Below, piece after piece: positions 8,231-16,224 of a stretch of DNA of 64,000 nucleotides. A program made the position numbers and the translations under genes. Source of the stretch: Pleurocapsa minor GSE-CHR-MK 17-07R (GTDB lineage: Bacteria; Chloroflexota; Anaerolineae; Aggregatilineales; Phototrophicaceae); NCBI GenBank assembly GCA_019359125.1, contig JAHHHY010000016.1, positions 1 through 64,000 of the forward strand, given 5' to 3'. The first letter of the stretch is position 1; every line of letters starts with the position of its first letter. The notes under the pieces are model-generated. The model searched no databases, had not been told where the DNA came from, and saw only the letters and a program-made list of their open reading frames with translations.

Positions 8231-10009
8231 ATGAACAGTTCATCTTCCCGTGGATCGTCTTCATTTCGCCTGGCCCATCTGCTGATGCTGGGGCTGATGC
8301 TGTTTGCTTTTGCATGCAGCGCGGTCATGAGCCGGACAGTTTTCGAGCGCATGCCGCATCTGGAGGACGAGCTGGCGTATGTGTTTCAGGCGCGCACGCT
8401 GGCCGGCGGACAGCTCGTGGTCGAATCGCCCCAGCCGCAGGCCGCCTTCTGGCAGCCGTTCGTCGTCGACCGGGACGGCACCCGTTTTGGCAAATACACG
8501 CTGGGCTGGCCCGCGCATCTGACGCTGGGCGAATGGCTGGGCGGCCAGCTCTGGTTCATCAACGCGGCCTTTTCGGCGCTGGCCGTGGGCGTCACCTTTC
8601 GCGTGACCCTTCAAGTTTTTAGTAAGTACGATATTTCCGTGGCGGCGGCGGCGCTGGTCGCCTTCAGCCCGATGGCGCTGCTGCTGAATGCCTCGCTGAT
8701 GGGCCACACGGTCGCGCTGTTCTGGACCGGCCTGTTCATCAGCGCATGCCACAGCCTGGAATATGACCGGCGCGGCGGGCGAAAGCGCCTGCTGTGGGGC
8801 GTCGTGGCTGGCGTGGCGATGGGCCTGCTGGTCATCACCCGCCCCGCGACCGCGCTGGCCGTCGCGATTCCGTTTGCGGCCTACAGCGCCATCCGCCTGC
8901 TGCGTATTTTGCTGCGCGCCCGCCGGACGCTGATTCCCGCCGCCGCGCCGCTGGTCGCCCTGACGGCGGTCACGCTGCTGTTTGCGCTGCTGATTCCCGT
9001 GTACAACTATGCGGCCACGGGAGACGCCCGCCAGAATCTGTACACGCTGGTGTGGGAATACGACCGCATCGGCTTCGGGCCCGGCTATGGCCGCAACGGG
9101 CACACGCTGGAAAAGGGCGTGCGCCACATGCGCTTCGACCTGTCGCTGACGGCCGCCGATTTGTTCGGCTGGCAGGCCGAGCCGCTGACCGACGCGACCG
9201 GCGCGGTGCGCGCCCCGCTGACCGATCATTTCCTCAATCAGGCCGATTACTATCCGGTCGTCGGGCTGAGCTGGGTCCTGCTGCCGCTGGGCTTCCTCGT
9301 CGCGTTCGGGCGGCGCAGTTGGGCGTATTTCCTGTGGGGGCTGATCGGGCTGGCGTGGCTGGCACTGCCCTTTCACCTGGGCGACGGCTCGCTCTCGCGC
9401 AATCCAGACATCGCGTGGATCATCATCTTCGGCCTGATGGCATGGGTGTGCGCGCCGCTGCTGGTGCTGGGCGACCGGCGCGCCACCTGGTCGTGGCTGA
9501 TCGCAGCCGTCGCGCTCTCGCTCATCATCGTGCAGCTCACCTACTGGATCGGCTCGCAGCGATACAGCACGCGCTACTACTACGAGGGCGTGCTGAGCGC
9601 GGCCATTTTTACGGCGCTGCCGATCGCCTGGCTGGCGCGGCGCGTCCCCCGGGGACTCGTCTACGGGGCGTTTGCCGCTGTGCTGGCGCTCAGCTTTTTC
9701 GGCTATGCGGTGCCGCGTGTGGGGGTATTGCGCGGCTTCAACCTGATGGATGGCGCGCTGGTGGCGCAGATTCAGGCGCTGCGCGACCCGGCCCGCGAGA
9801 CGCTGGTGCTGGTCACCGGGGACGATGTGCGCTGGCGCAGTTATGGCGAGCTAATGGCGATCACCAGCCCGTACCTGGACAGCCCGATTGTGGCGGCGCG
9901 CATCACGCCCGGCATCTCGCGTGAGGACGTGCTGGCGCGCTTTCCCGACCGCGAAGTCATCGACCTGACGGCGCAGGAAAATACGATCTTCTTCCCTGAG
10001 CCGCCGTGA
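8231..10009 (+). CDS. GT-C family membrane glycosyltransferase-like protein
   Basis: A 592-residue polytopic membrane protein with about a dozen hydrophobic segments. It resembles the GT39/ArnT-PMT (GT-C) superfamily, which transfers sugars from lipid-linked donors on the outer face of the membrane. The first extracytoplasmic loop contains an acidic pair in HLEDELAY, placed like the catalytic DE/DD of the superfamily. The C-terminal soluble part is short. The start is put at ATG 8231, 7 nt after a TATAAT box; ATG 8222 overlaps that box. A copy of its last 28 codons lies at 11649-11735. Acceptor and sugar are unknown. Confidence 0.75.
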   Translation: MNSSSSRGSSSFRLAHLLMLGLMLFAFACSAVMSRTVFERMPHLEDELAYVFQARTLAGGQLVVESPQPQAAFWQPFVVDRDGTRFGKYTLGWPAHLTLGEWLGGQLWFINAAFSALAVGVTFRVTLQVFSKYDISVAAAALVAFSPMALLLNASLMGHTVALFWTGLFISACHSLEYDRRGGRKRLLWGVVAGVAMGLLVITRPATALAVAIPFAAYSAIRLLRILLRARRTLIPAAAPLVALTAVTLLFALLIPVYNYAATGDARQNLYTLVWEYDRIGFGPGYGRNGHTLEKGVRHMRFDLSLTAADLFGWQAEPLTDATGAVRAPLTDHFLNQADYYPVVGLSWVLLPLGFLVAFGRRSWAYFLWGLIGLAWLALPFHLGDGSLSRNPDIAWIIIFGLMAWVCAPLLVLGDRRATWSWLIAAVALSLIIVQLTYWIGSQRYSTRYYYEGVLSAAIFTALPIAWLARRVPRGLVYGAFAAVLALSFFGYAVPRVGVLRGFNLMDGALVAQIQALRDPARETLVLVTGDDVRWRSYGELMAITSPYLDSPIVAARITPGISREDVLARFPDREVIDLTAQENTIFFPEPP

Positions 10010-10041
10010 TGTGGGCATGACTTTCGCCGACGGCTCTTTAT

Positions 10042-11499
10042 TCACCCTCCGAGCGCATACACCCGCAGTAGAGGACGCCCCGGCGCACCCTCAATTTCAG
10101 CGACCAGCCGACCAGGCGCTGTATCCGGTGCATAAGCCAAGTCTTCCAGCACAGCATAGACATGCGGAGCGCGATTTGCGTCCAACTGGACTGCAAGTGC
10201 CGGAATATCCTCTCCATTCGGATTCAGCCGTGGGCAATCCACCACCAAATCTATCGCGATGTAACGCAGGCTGAGGCAGTTGGCCAGCAGACCAATTACG
10301 CGCTCCGCCCCTTCTTCACGCAGCACCTCCAGCGCTTCATGCAATCCAAAGCCGCTCCCTTCTGCCGTGATGTACTCGTTGCGATCGTTAGTTGTCAGCG
10401 ACAGATTGAGCGGATCGCTCGTCAGTGACGCCGCGAACGGCAGCCAAACCAGCACCGCCCACCCCAGAATTACAGCCAGCGCTGCGCGGCGAATCAGCGG
10501 CCCGTATCTGACACTGATACTCTCCACTGCCACTGCGCCGCACAGTATCAGCAAGTTCAGCGGCGGGATGATATGGCGCGAGTCTTGTCTGCCACTGAAC
10601 GAAAGCACAATCAGCGGTGCGATCAGCACCAGCGGCAGATACAAGCGCCGTCGAAGCAGCAGCACAGTCACACCTGCCAACAGCAGAACCGCCATCAAGG
10701 TACCGGCGTAGCCGTTCAGGGTGTCGAACACCAGCGCCCATTTGTCAAGGTACGTGCTGCGCGCCACGCTGGATGGACTTTGCAGATAAAAGAATGGATC
10801 GATGCCACGTGTAAGCAGCACGCCCAGAAACAGCGCACTAAGTCCCAAACCTGCCAGCAGCGCTATTACACCCCAGCGCGCATTCTCCCGCCATGAACGA
10901 CCTGGCGGCTTCAACGTCAGCGCGGCAGCCAGTGGGATGCCGAGATAGGGCAGCGCCGAGACTTTTGCGCCTACTGCCACGAACAGCACCACGCCGCACA
11001 AAACGGCATCAAGCCATTGCGCTCGCAACCACAGGCGAGCTGCAAAGTATAGGCCTACCAACACCGCTGAAGCAGATACAGGGTCAGCCAGCGCCAGGCG
11101 GTCGAAGAACAAATTGTATGCGCTGAATGTGAACAACAGCGCGGCCAGCACGCCACTCCAACCACCCGCCAACAGGCGTGCAGTAGCTATCGCCGCCGCG
11201 ACGCCTGGAAGGACGCTGAGGATGGTCGCGACACGTGCCACAAACACTGGTGCACCACCCGTCTGCGCTTGTGCCACCACATAAAGCCAGACGGTAAACT
11301 GCCGCCCCTCTTCTGCACGGGCAAGCAGCCCCTGTTCACGCACCAGGTTTCCAAAATTAATATGAAATGCTTCGTCGACAAACGGCGGAAATGCGTTGAG
11401 CGCCACCATGCGCGTTAGCCAGAACAACAACAGCACTGCAACGGCCACCTTGCAGGATAATGCTTTCTTCCTCCTGCTGATTTCTGACTTCATGCTCAT
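10042..11499 (-). CDS. GT39-like membrane glycosyltransferase
   Basis: A 485-residue polytopic protein with an N-terminal membrane helix followed by FPPFVDEAFHINFGN. The DE pair in this first loop is typical of GT39/PMT-type GT-C enzymes. Further hydrophobic helices follow, then a soluble C-terminal domain of about 100 residues. GC content is lower than in neighbouring genes. It is bounded by two 92-bp near-identical copies of the 3' end of the upstream GT-C gene (9923-10014 and 11649-11740), suggesting that this gene was inserted as a unit. It is convergent with the 8231 gene. ATG 11499 and 11493 are both possible starts. Confidence 0.75.
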   Translation of the reverse strand: MSMKSEISRRKKALSCKVAVAVLLLFWLTRMVALNAFPPFVDEAFHINFGNLVREQGLLARAEEGRQFTVWLYVVAQAQTGGAPVFVARVATILSVLPGVAAAIATARLLAGGWSGVLAALLFTFSAYNLFFDRLALADPVSASAVLVGLYFAARLWLRAQWLDAVLCGVVLFVAVGAKVSALPYLGIPLAAALTLKPPGRSWRENARWGVIALLAGLGLSALFLGVLLTRGIDPFFYLQSPSSVARSTYLDKWALVFDTLNGYAGTLMAVLLLAGVTVLLLRRRLYLPLVLIAPLIVLSFSGRQDSRHIIPPLNLLILCGAVAVESISVRYGPLIRRAALAVILGWAVLVWLPFAASLTSDPLNLSLTTNDRNEYITAEGSGFGLHEALEVLREEGAERVIGLLANCLSLRYIAIDLVVDCPRLNPNGEDIPALAVQLDANRAPHVYAVLEDLAYAPDTAPGRLVAEIEGAPGRPLLRVYALGG

Positions 11500-11598
11500 T
11501 CAGGCATACAGGATTGAAGAGAATCTAAGGCATTCACGAGATGAACTTTCACCTAAACGACCAAGTCTCAAGCGGCGAACTGTATGATTACAGCAGAC

Positions 11599-11604
11599 AT
11601 TATA
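11599..11604 (-). promoter_or_regulatory. Candidate -10 box upstream of the GT39-like gene
   Basis: TATAAT on the minus strand, about 100 nt before ATG 11499, in an AT-rich spacer. TTGATC lies 20 nt upstream, which is too far for an ideal -35. The same spacer could also fire towards the FRG gene. Confidence 0.3.
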
Positions 11605-11648
11605 GTGTATATTTTCTCTATTATGATCAATGGACAGGGAAAGTGTAA

Positions 11649-11735
11649 GAGGACGTGCTGGCACGCTTTCCCGACCGCGAAGTCATCGACCTGACGGCGC
11701 AGGAGAACACGATCTTCTTCCCTGAAGCGCCGTGA
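11649..11735 (+). pseudogene. 3'-end remnant of a GT-C gene
   Basis: This segment matches the last 28 codons and stop of the GT-C gene at 8231-10009. The match extends to 11740, aligned with 9923-10014: 87 of 92 bases are identical by my alignment. Four of the five differences are synonymous and one changes Pro to Ala. It has no start or upstream coding sequence. The synonymous bias says it came from a real coding paralogue or allele, not from drift of a non-coding copy. Confidence 0.85.
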
Positions 11736-11780
11736 TGTGGAAGCAAACAGGATTCTGACTTACTCAAGGAGAGATTATAA

Positions 11781-12890
11781 ATGACTGACCTTCATATCCA
11801 GCCATTCAGCTCCGCCAGGGAATTCCTTGAGGCGCTTCGCCTGAGCAACAATAGCTGGTCAAATGATCCGAAAAAAACTCAGGACTGGGAACGTGAATGG
11901 ATTTTCAGAGGAGAAGGACAAGGACCGAACGACACTAATTGGTTTCCATTAATGCCGACGGCTTGGCGTCCAGATAAGCAGAAAATAACGGAGCCACTTG
12001 GGAAGCTGATTCAAGAAATAGATCGGAGTTCGACATTTGGTTCAATGATGAATTCTGATTTATATATTTGGAGATCATGGGTCTATCATAATCAAAACCT
12101 TACGGAAGTTGATCGAGTAGCTAAATTTATGCGTGTCCGTGAAGCGATTCGCGATGCCTTTGCAGAATTGACTTTGGTAAATGAATTTGTCCGGCTTGCC
12201 GATGAAATAGGTTTTTCAATTCAATCATTGCCGGAATGGACAAAGGATGTTGAATCTTTCGTACGAAAATACGTGTCTCTGTATGAACCTGACACTACGC
12301 AACGAGAGCGTTTTGAATCGGAACGGATCCAGTTTGGTGATGAATTTGTTGATCGAAGATTTACGTTTTGGGAATCGCCAGCAATTGCTCTTGCCAGACA
12401 TCATGGTATCCCAACTCGGTTGCTTGACTGGACTCGAAATCCTATGATCGCAGCTTATTTCGCGGCGGCTCAGGCACAGTACAAAGACAATGGCTTTCTC
12501 TCTGTTTACGGGTTGCACACACTTCATACCAGCAGAAAGATCAAAACAGTTGAGGTTATGGCGACCGAAAACGATTTCCTTCGAGCACAGCTTGGGTTGT
12601 TTACTGTTGATATAAAAGGACATTCAGATTACGTGAATCGGGGAAGTTATTCTGGGCTACTAGAATCATTACAAGAAGAGTACGTATTCACACAAAAGCC
12701 CTTTCGAGCCTTTATACTTCCAGTATCCGAAGCATCTGAGTTACTCCGGTTACTATGGGTTGAACGAGTTACTGCGGCTCACCTTATGCCAACCTTGGAT
12801 CACGTAGCTGAAGCTGTTAATTTGAAATTGAAGCTCACTGAAAACATACTCGGCATTGTCAAGAACAAAATAAAAACCACCTTGAAATGA
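11781..12890 (+). CDS. FRG-domain protein
   Basis: A 369-residue protein with the FRG domain (named for its Phe-Arg-Gly motif). WIFRGEGQG lies at residues 40-48, and the diagnostic HHGIPTRLLDWT is near residue 206, followed by AAYFAA. FRG proteins occur in many bacteria, often in variable or defence-related regions, and their biochemical role is poorly known. The gene is strikingly AT-rich against its surroundings and has a textbook Shine-Dalgarno (AAGGAGAG, 7 nt before ATG), unlike the leaderless genes nearby. This suggests transfer from another host. No second toxin, antitoxin or nuclease gene is paired with it. Confidence 0.85.
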   Translation: MTDLHIQPFSSAREFLEALRLSNNSWSNDPKKTQDWEREWIFRGEGQGPNDTNWFPLMPTAWRPDKQKITEPLGKLIQEIDRSSTFGSMMNSDLYIWRSWVYHNQNLTEVDRVAKFMRVREAIRDAFAELTLVNEFVRLADEIGFSIQSLPEWTKDVESFVRKYVSLYEPDTTQRERFESERIQFGDEFVDRRFTFWESPAIALARHHGIPTRLLDWTRNPMIAAYFAAAQAQYKDNGFLSVYGLHTLHTSRKIKTVEVMATENDFLRAQLGLFTVDIKGHSDYVNRGSYSGLLESLQEEYVFTQKPFRAFILPVSEASELLRLLWVERVTAAHLMPTLDHVAEAVNLKLKLTENILGIVKNKIKTTLK

Positions 12891-12962
12891 GTAGGTTTGA
12901 AGACCTTCCCCTTCAAAATGTTAGCTGCGGCGATGTAGTGCCCCGCGCGCACAGTTTCACGG

Positions 12963-12968
12963 TATAAT
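12963..12968 (+). promoter_or_regulatory. TATAAT box for a leaderless gene
   Basis: A perfect TATAAT lies 6 nt before ATG 12975. This predicts transcription starting at the ATG and so a leaderless message for the 12975-14179 gene pair. Confidence 0.5.
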
Positions 12969-12974
12969 CGGGCC

Positions 12975-13505
12975 ATGCAAGCAAATATCCTGCCCGACTA
13001 TCACTTTCTGCTGATCGCGTCCAACCTGGGCAGCGAGTATCTGTTTGATGCGTCGCGCGCCTACTGGCAGGCCTTTCAGCCCATCGTCATTCCCGACACG
13101 CAGTTTCTGGCCATCCTGCCGGTTGGCCGCACCATCAGCGTGACGGTGGTCGCCCTGCGCGATACCGCCCCGCAGTTTGGCGTGGATATCGCCCGTGTGG
13201 CGCCATTCGCGTTTTTCGATCCGGTCGTGTATGACACGCTGGACGAGACGCGTGCCGAGATGAACCGCCGCGCCGCCAGCAATCAGCCGTTTGGGGTGCC
13301 GCTGGGCATCGGCATCGCCACCACGACGCCGTTTATCCCCACGCCGGCCATCACGCTCGCGCCCGGCTATGTCACCGCCACGCCCAACGGCTCTGGCGTG
13401 CCCACGCCGATCACCACTCCGGCGCCCACGGGCGGCGAGGCGGCCGCCACCGGGGCGGCCCCAGCGCCCACCAATACACCTGGTCCCATCATCGGGGGAG
13501 GCTAA
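12975..13505 (+). CDS. Hypothetical protein with Thr/Pro-rich tail
   Basis: A 176-residue protein of unknown function. The first ~110 residues look like a compact soluble domain (ILPDYHFLLIASN, VIPDTQFLAILPVGRTISVT). The C-terminal ~65 residues are Thr-, Pro- and Ala-rich with TPFIPTPAITLAP-type repeats and probably disordered. There is no signal peptide. It begins 6 nt after a TATAAT box and is followed after 5 nt by the holin-4-like gene, so the two are probably co-transcribed. I recognise no family. Confidence 0.6.
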   Translation: MQANILPDYHFLLIASNLGSEYLFDASRAYWQAFQPIVIPDTQFLAILPVGRTISVTVVALRDTAPQFGVDIARVAPFAFFDPVVYDTLDETRAEMNRRAASNQPFGVPLGIGIATTTPFIPTPAITLAPGYVTATPNGSGVPTPITTPAPTGGEAAATGAAPAPTNTPGPIIGGG

Positions 13506-13510
13506 CGCGC

Positions 13511-14179
13511 ATGAAATTCATCTTCACTGTCATCGTGAATATGCTCAGCTTTGCGGTGCTCACCTCCGGCCTGTTTCCGGGCATCCGCATCGCGGGCGAC
13601 TGGCCGCTGACGCTGCTCATCACGGCGACGCTGTTTGCGCTCATCAACGCCATCGTCAAGCCGATCCTGAAATTCCTCACCTGCCCGTTCATCCTGCTTT
13701 CGCTGGGCCTGTTCCTGTTCGTCATCAATGCTGGCCTGCTGCTGCTGACCGCGGGCATCACCGGCTGGGCGGATGGCAATCTGCAGGGCGTGAACGGCCA
13801 GCTTCAGGTCGATACCTTCGGCTGGGCGCTGGGCGGCTCGATCTGCCTGAGCATCCTGAATGTCGTGCTGGGCAAGGTGCTCGAAGTCGGGAGTTCTCCC
13901 TTTCGTCGCGAAAAGCCGGTGAAGGCGGTGTATGTGGTGCAGCAGCAGCGGCCAGACCTGGACGCGCAGTTTGACGCCTATGTGCGCAGCCAGCAGCCGC
14001 AGCAGCCGTATGTCCCGCCGGGACAGCAACCGCCGCCCTACTACCCGCCGCAGCCCCCGTATCCGCCGGGCCAGCCGCCGCAATATCCGCCGCAGCCGGG
14101 GCAGGGAGGCTATCCGCCCCAGCAGCCACCGAATCCACCACAGAATCCCTACGGCGCGCCCCCACCGCCGCGCCGCTGA
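13511..14179 (+). CDS. Phage holin-4/YvlD-like membrane protein
   Basis: A 222-residue protein. The first ~120 residues have four hydrophobic segments and match the mycobacterial 4-TMS phage holin superfamily (PF04020/YvlD type): KFIFTVIVNMLSFAVLTSGL, LINAIVKPILKFLTCPF and GWALGGSICLSILNVVLG. The last ~70 residues are Pro/Gln/Tyr-rich (PPYPPGQPPQYPP) and probably a disordered cytoplasmic tail. Despite the name, chromosomal members are usually not phage lysis proteins and their role is unclear. A strong Shine-Dalgarno (GGGGGAGG) precedes the ATG. No phage genes are nearby. Confidence 0.75.
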   Translation: MKFIFTVIVNMLSFAVLTSGLFPGIRIAGDWPLTLLITATLFALINAIVKPILKFLTCPFILLSLGLFLFVINAGLLLLTAGITGWADGNLQGVNGQLQVDTFGWALGGSICLSILNVVLGKVLEVGSSPFRREKPVKAVYVVQQQRPDLDAQFDAYVRSQQPQQPYVPPGQQPPPYYPPQPPYPPGQPPQYPPQPGQGGYPPQQPPNPPQNPYGAPPPPRR

Positions 14180-14263
14180 CGACTAAACAGAATACGCCGG
14201 AGTTGGCGTTTCGACCGAAAGAGTTGGTTTGGGGCGATTGTCGCCTGAAGGACGCAGTTCAGC

Positions 14264-16129
14264 ATGGCGAGTCAGGCCGCCGCACAACCGTATCGTGACC
14301 TTGAAAAGCTCGTGCGCCGCTGGGACAGCCGCTGGCGCAGGGGCCGCCTCGCGCTGTGGATTCCCCGCGCGCTGGCTGCCGCACTGGCCGCCTGCATCAT
14401 GCTGGCCGTCATCGCCCGCCTGACGCCGCTGCTGACGTCGGGCGCGCTGCTGGCCGTGAGCGTGATTATTCTCTTGGCTGCCTGCATCGTGACCGGCACC
14501 GTCGTCTGGCTGCGCGAACGCCAGGTGCTGACCGCCGCGCGCCGCTTCGACCGCATGCTGGGCCTGAACGAAAGCGTCTCGACCGCGCTGGAACTGCGCG
14601 ACGGCGCCATCCGCACCACCGATGAATTTCTCTCGCTTCAGCTTGCCGATGCCCGCGACCGGGCCAGCAGCGCGCCCGCCAGCCTGATGATCCCGATGGG
14701 CTGGCGCTGGCGTGAACTGGTCGGCGTTGCCGCGCTCATCGCCATCCTCGCGCTGCTGATCGCGCTGCCCAACCCAAATGACCTGCTGGCCGCGCAGGAT
14801 GCCAATGTGCGCGAGGCCATCGCTGAGGCCGCCGAGACCGTGCGCGATCTGACGCAGCAGGTGGCCGCCGATGATGCCCTGACCGACGCCGAGCGCCAGC
14901 GCCTGCTGGAGACGCTGCAAACCAGCCTGGAGACGCTTAACCAGTCCGATGTGTCGCCAGAAGAAGCGTTTGCCGCGCTGTCTGACGCTGAAAGCGCGCT
15001 GGAGGGGCTGTCACAGTCGCTGGGTCAGCAGGCCAGCGAGGCCGAGAATGCCGCCCAGCAGGCCGCCGATGCCCTGCGCGAGATGACCGGCAGCGGCGGG
15101 GCTGGGGCGGGTGACGCCTTCCAGCAGCTCGCGCAGCAGCTTCAAGACATGGCCAGCCAGACCGGCCAGATGTCGCAGGCCGACCCCGCGTTGCAGGAAG
15201 CGTATGAGCAGCTTCAGCAGGCCGCCCAGCAGATGCAGCAGGGCGCGGGCCAGAATCCGGGCATGCAGCAGGCCGCCGGGAATATGCAGCAGGCCGCTGA
15301 AAATATGCAGAACGGCCAGACCTCGGCCGCGATGCAGAATCTGAGCGAAGCCGCCGAGCAGGCGCAGCAGGCCGGTGAACAGAATCAGCAGACGCAGGAA
15401 TCGGCCGAGCAGGCCAGCCAACAGGCGCAGCAGGCCCAGCAGGCGCAGCAAAACCTGAGCGAACAGCAGAATGGCCAGGAAGGCCAGTCGAGCGAGCAGC
15501 AGGGCCAGCAGGGTCAACAAGGCCAGCAGTCTGGTCAGGAAGGTCAGCAGGGCCAGCAGGGACAATCCGGCCAGGATGGCCAGCAGGGCGACCAGGGCCA
15601 GAGCGCAGGCCAGAGCGATAATCCCAGCGAGTCCGGCGGGCAGCAAAGCCAGTCCGGCCAGAGCGGCCAAACGGGCCAGCAGGCGGGTGCGCAGCAGGGA
15701 CAGCAGGCCGGCGCAGGCGAACAGCCGGACGGTTCGCAAATGTCTGGCGCGGCTGGTGCGGCCAGCGGCGCGGGCGATGACAGCGGCGAGACGGCCCAGG
15801 GCCAGACGTCAGCCGGGCAGGGCGCGCAGGACGCAGCCAATGCGCCCGACGGCGAAGGCCAGCGCGAATACGAGCCGATTTACGCGCCCGTGCGCCTGGG
15901 CGGCACCGGCACCGAGGAGTCGTTCCTCCAGTCTGACGACCCGAATGCGCCCGTCATTCAGGGTGAATTCGCGCAGAACCAGACCGGCAATTCGACCGTG
16001 CCCTACAATCAGGTGTTCAACAGCTACGCCAATGCGGCCAATCAGGCACTGCAAAACAACTATGTCCCGCTGGGCATGCGCGACATCATCCGCGATTATT
16101 TCGCCTCGCTGGAGCCATCGGGGAACTGA
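14264..16129 (+). CDS. Membrane protein with long Gln-rich coiled region
   Basis: A 621-residue protein. Two closely spaced N-terminal membrane segments (about residues 36-75) and a third near residue 155 precede a helical region and a ~250-residue Gln/Ala/Gly/Ser-rich tract made of AQQAQQAQQ and GQQGQQGQ runs. The C-terminal ~70 residues are conserved-looking (YEPIYAPVRLGG, NNYVPLGMRDIIRDYFASLEP). Proteins ending in a PLGMRDIIRDYF-type motif, often annotated DUF4175-like, commonly sit near MoxR/DUF58/von Willebrand modules, but none is seen here. The tract is probably a flexible spacer. The Shine-Dalgarno is GAAGGA, 10 nt before ATG. Confidence 0.65.
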   Translation: MASQAAAQPYRDLEKLVRRWDSRWRRGRLALWIPRALAAALAACIMLAVIARLTPLLTSGALLAVSVIILLAACIVTGTVVWLRERQVLTAARRFDRMLGLNESVSTALELRDGAIRTTDEFLSLQLADARDRASSAPASLMIPMGWRWRELVGVAALIAILALLIALPNPNDLLAAQDANVREAIAEAAETVRDLTQQVAADDALTDAERQRLLETLQTSLETLNQSDVSPEEAFAALSDAESALEGLSQSLGQQASEAENAAQQAADALREMTGSGGAGAGDAFQQLAQQLQDMASQTGQMSQADPALQEAYEQLQQAAQQMQQGAGQNPGMQQAAGNMQQAAENMQNGQTSAAMQNLSEAAEQAQQAGEQNQQTQESAEQASQQAQQAQQAQQNLSEQQNGQEGQSSEQQGQQGQQGQQSGQEGQQGQQGQSGQDGQQGDQGQSAGQSDNPSESGGQQSQSGQSGQTGQQAGAQQGQQAGAGEQPDGSQMSGAAGAASGAGDDSGETAQGQTSAGQGAQDAANAPDGEGQREYEPIYAPVRLGGTGTEESFLQSDDPNAPVIQGEFAQNQTGNSTVPYNQVFNSYANAANQALQNNYVPLGMRDIIRDYFASLEPSGN

Positions 16130-16224
16130 TCCGCCCGGCGCGGCGCATATTTCTTGCTTGTGTTTGTGTGGCGAAGTCTATACGCTTGCAACGGGACCAA
16201 TTCACGAATGCAGGGTGCGGGCTT

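Noticed and set aside
12896-12917. Possible terminator after the FRG gene
   Set aside because: TTTGAAG...CTTCAAA gives only a 7-bp stem and is not followed by a T-tract.
13511-14179. Phage lysis holin as evidence for a prophage
   Set aside because: The holin-4/YvlD family is common as a chromosomal membrane protein, and no phage structural, integrase or lysin genes are nearby.
15400-15720. Possible minisatellite DNA
   Set aside because: The repetition follows the Gln/Gly/Ser codons of an intact reading frame and is irregular at DNA level, so it is a low-complexity protein tract.
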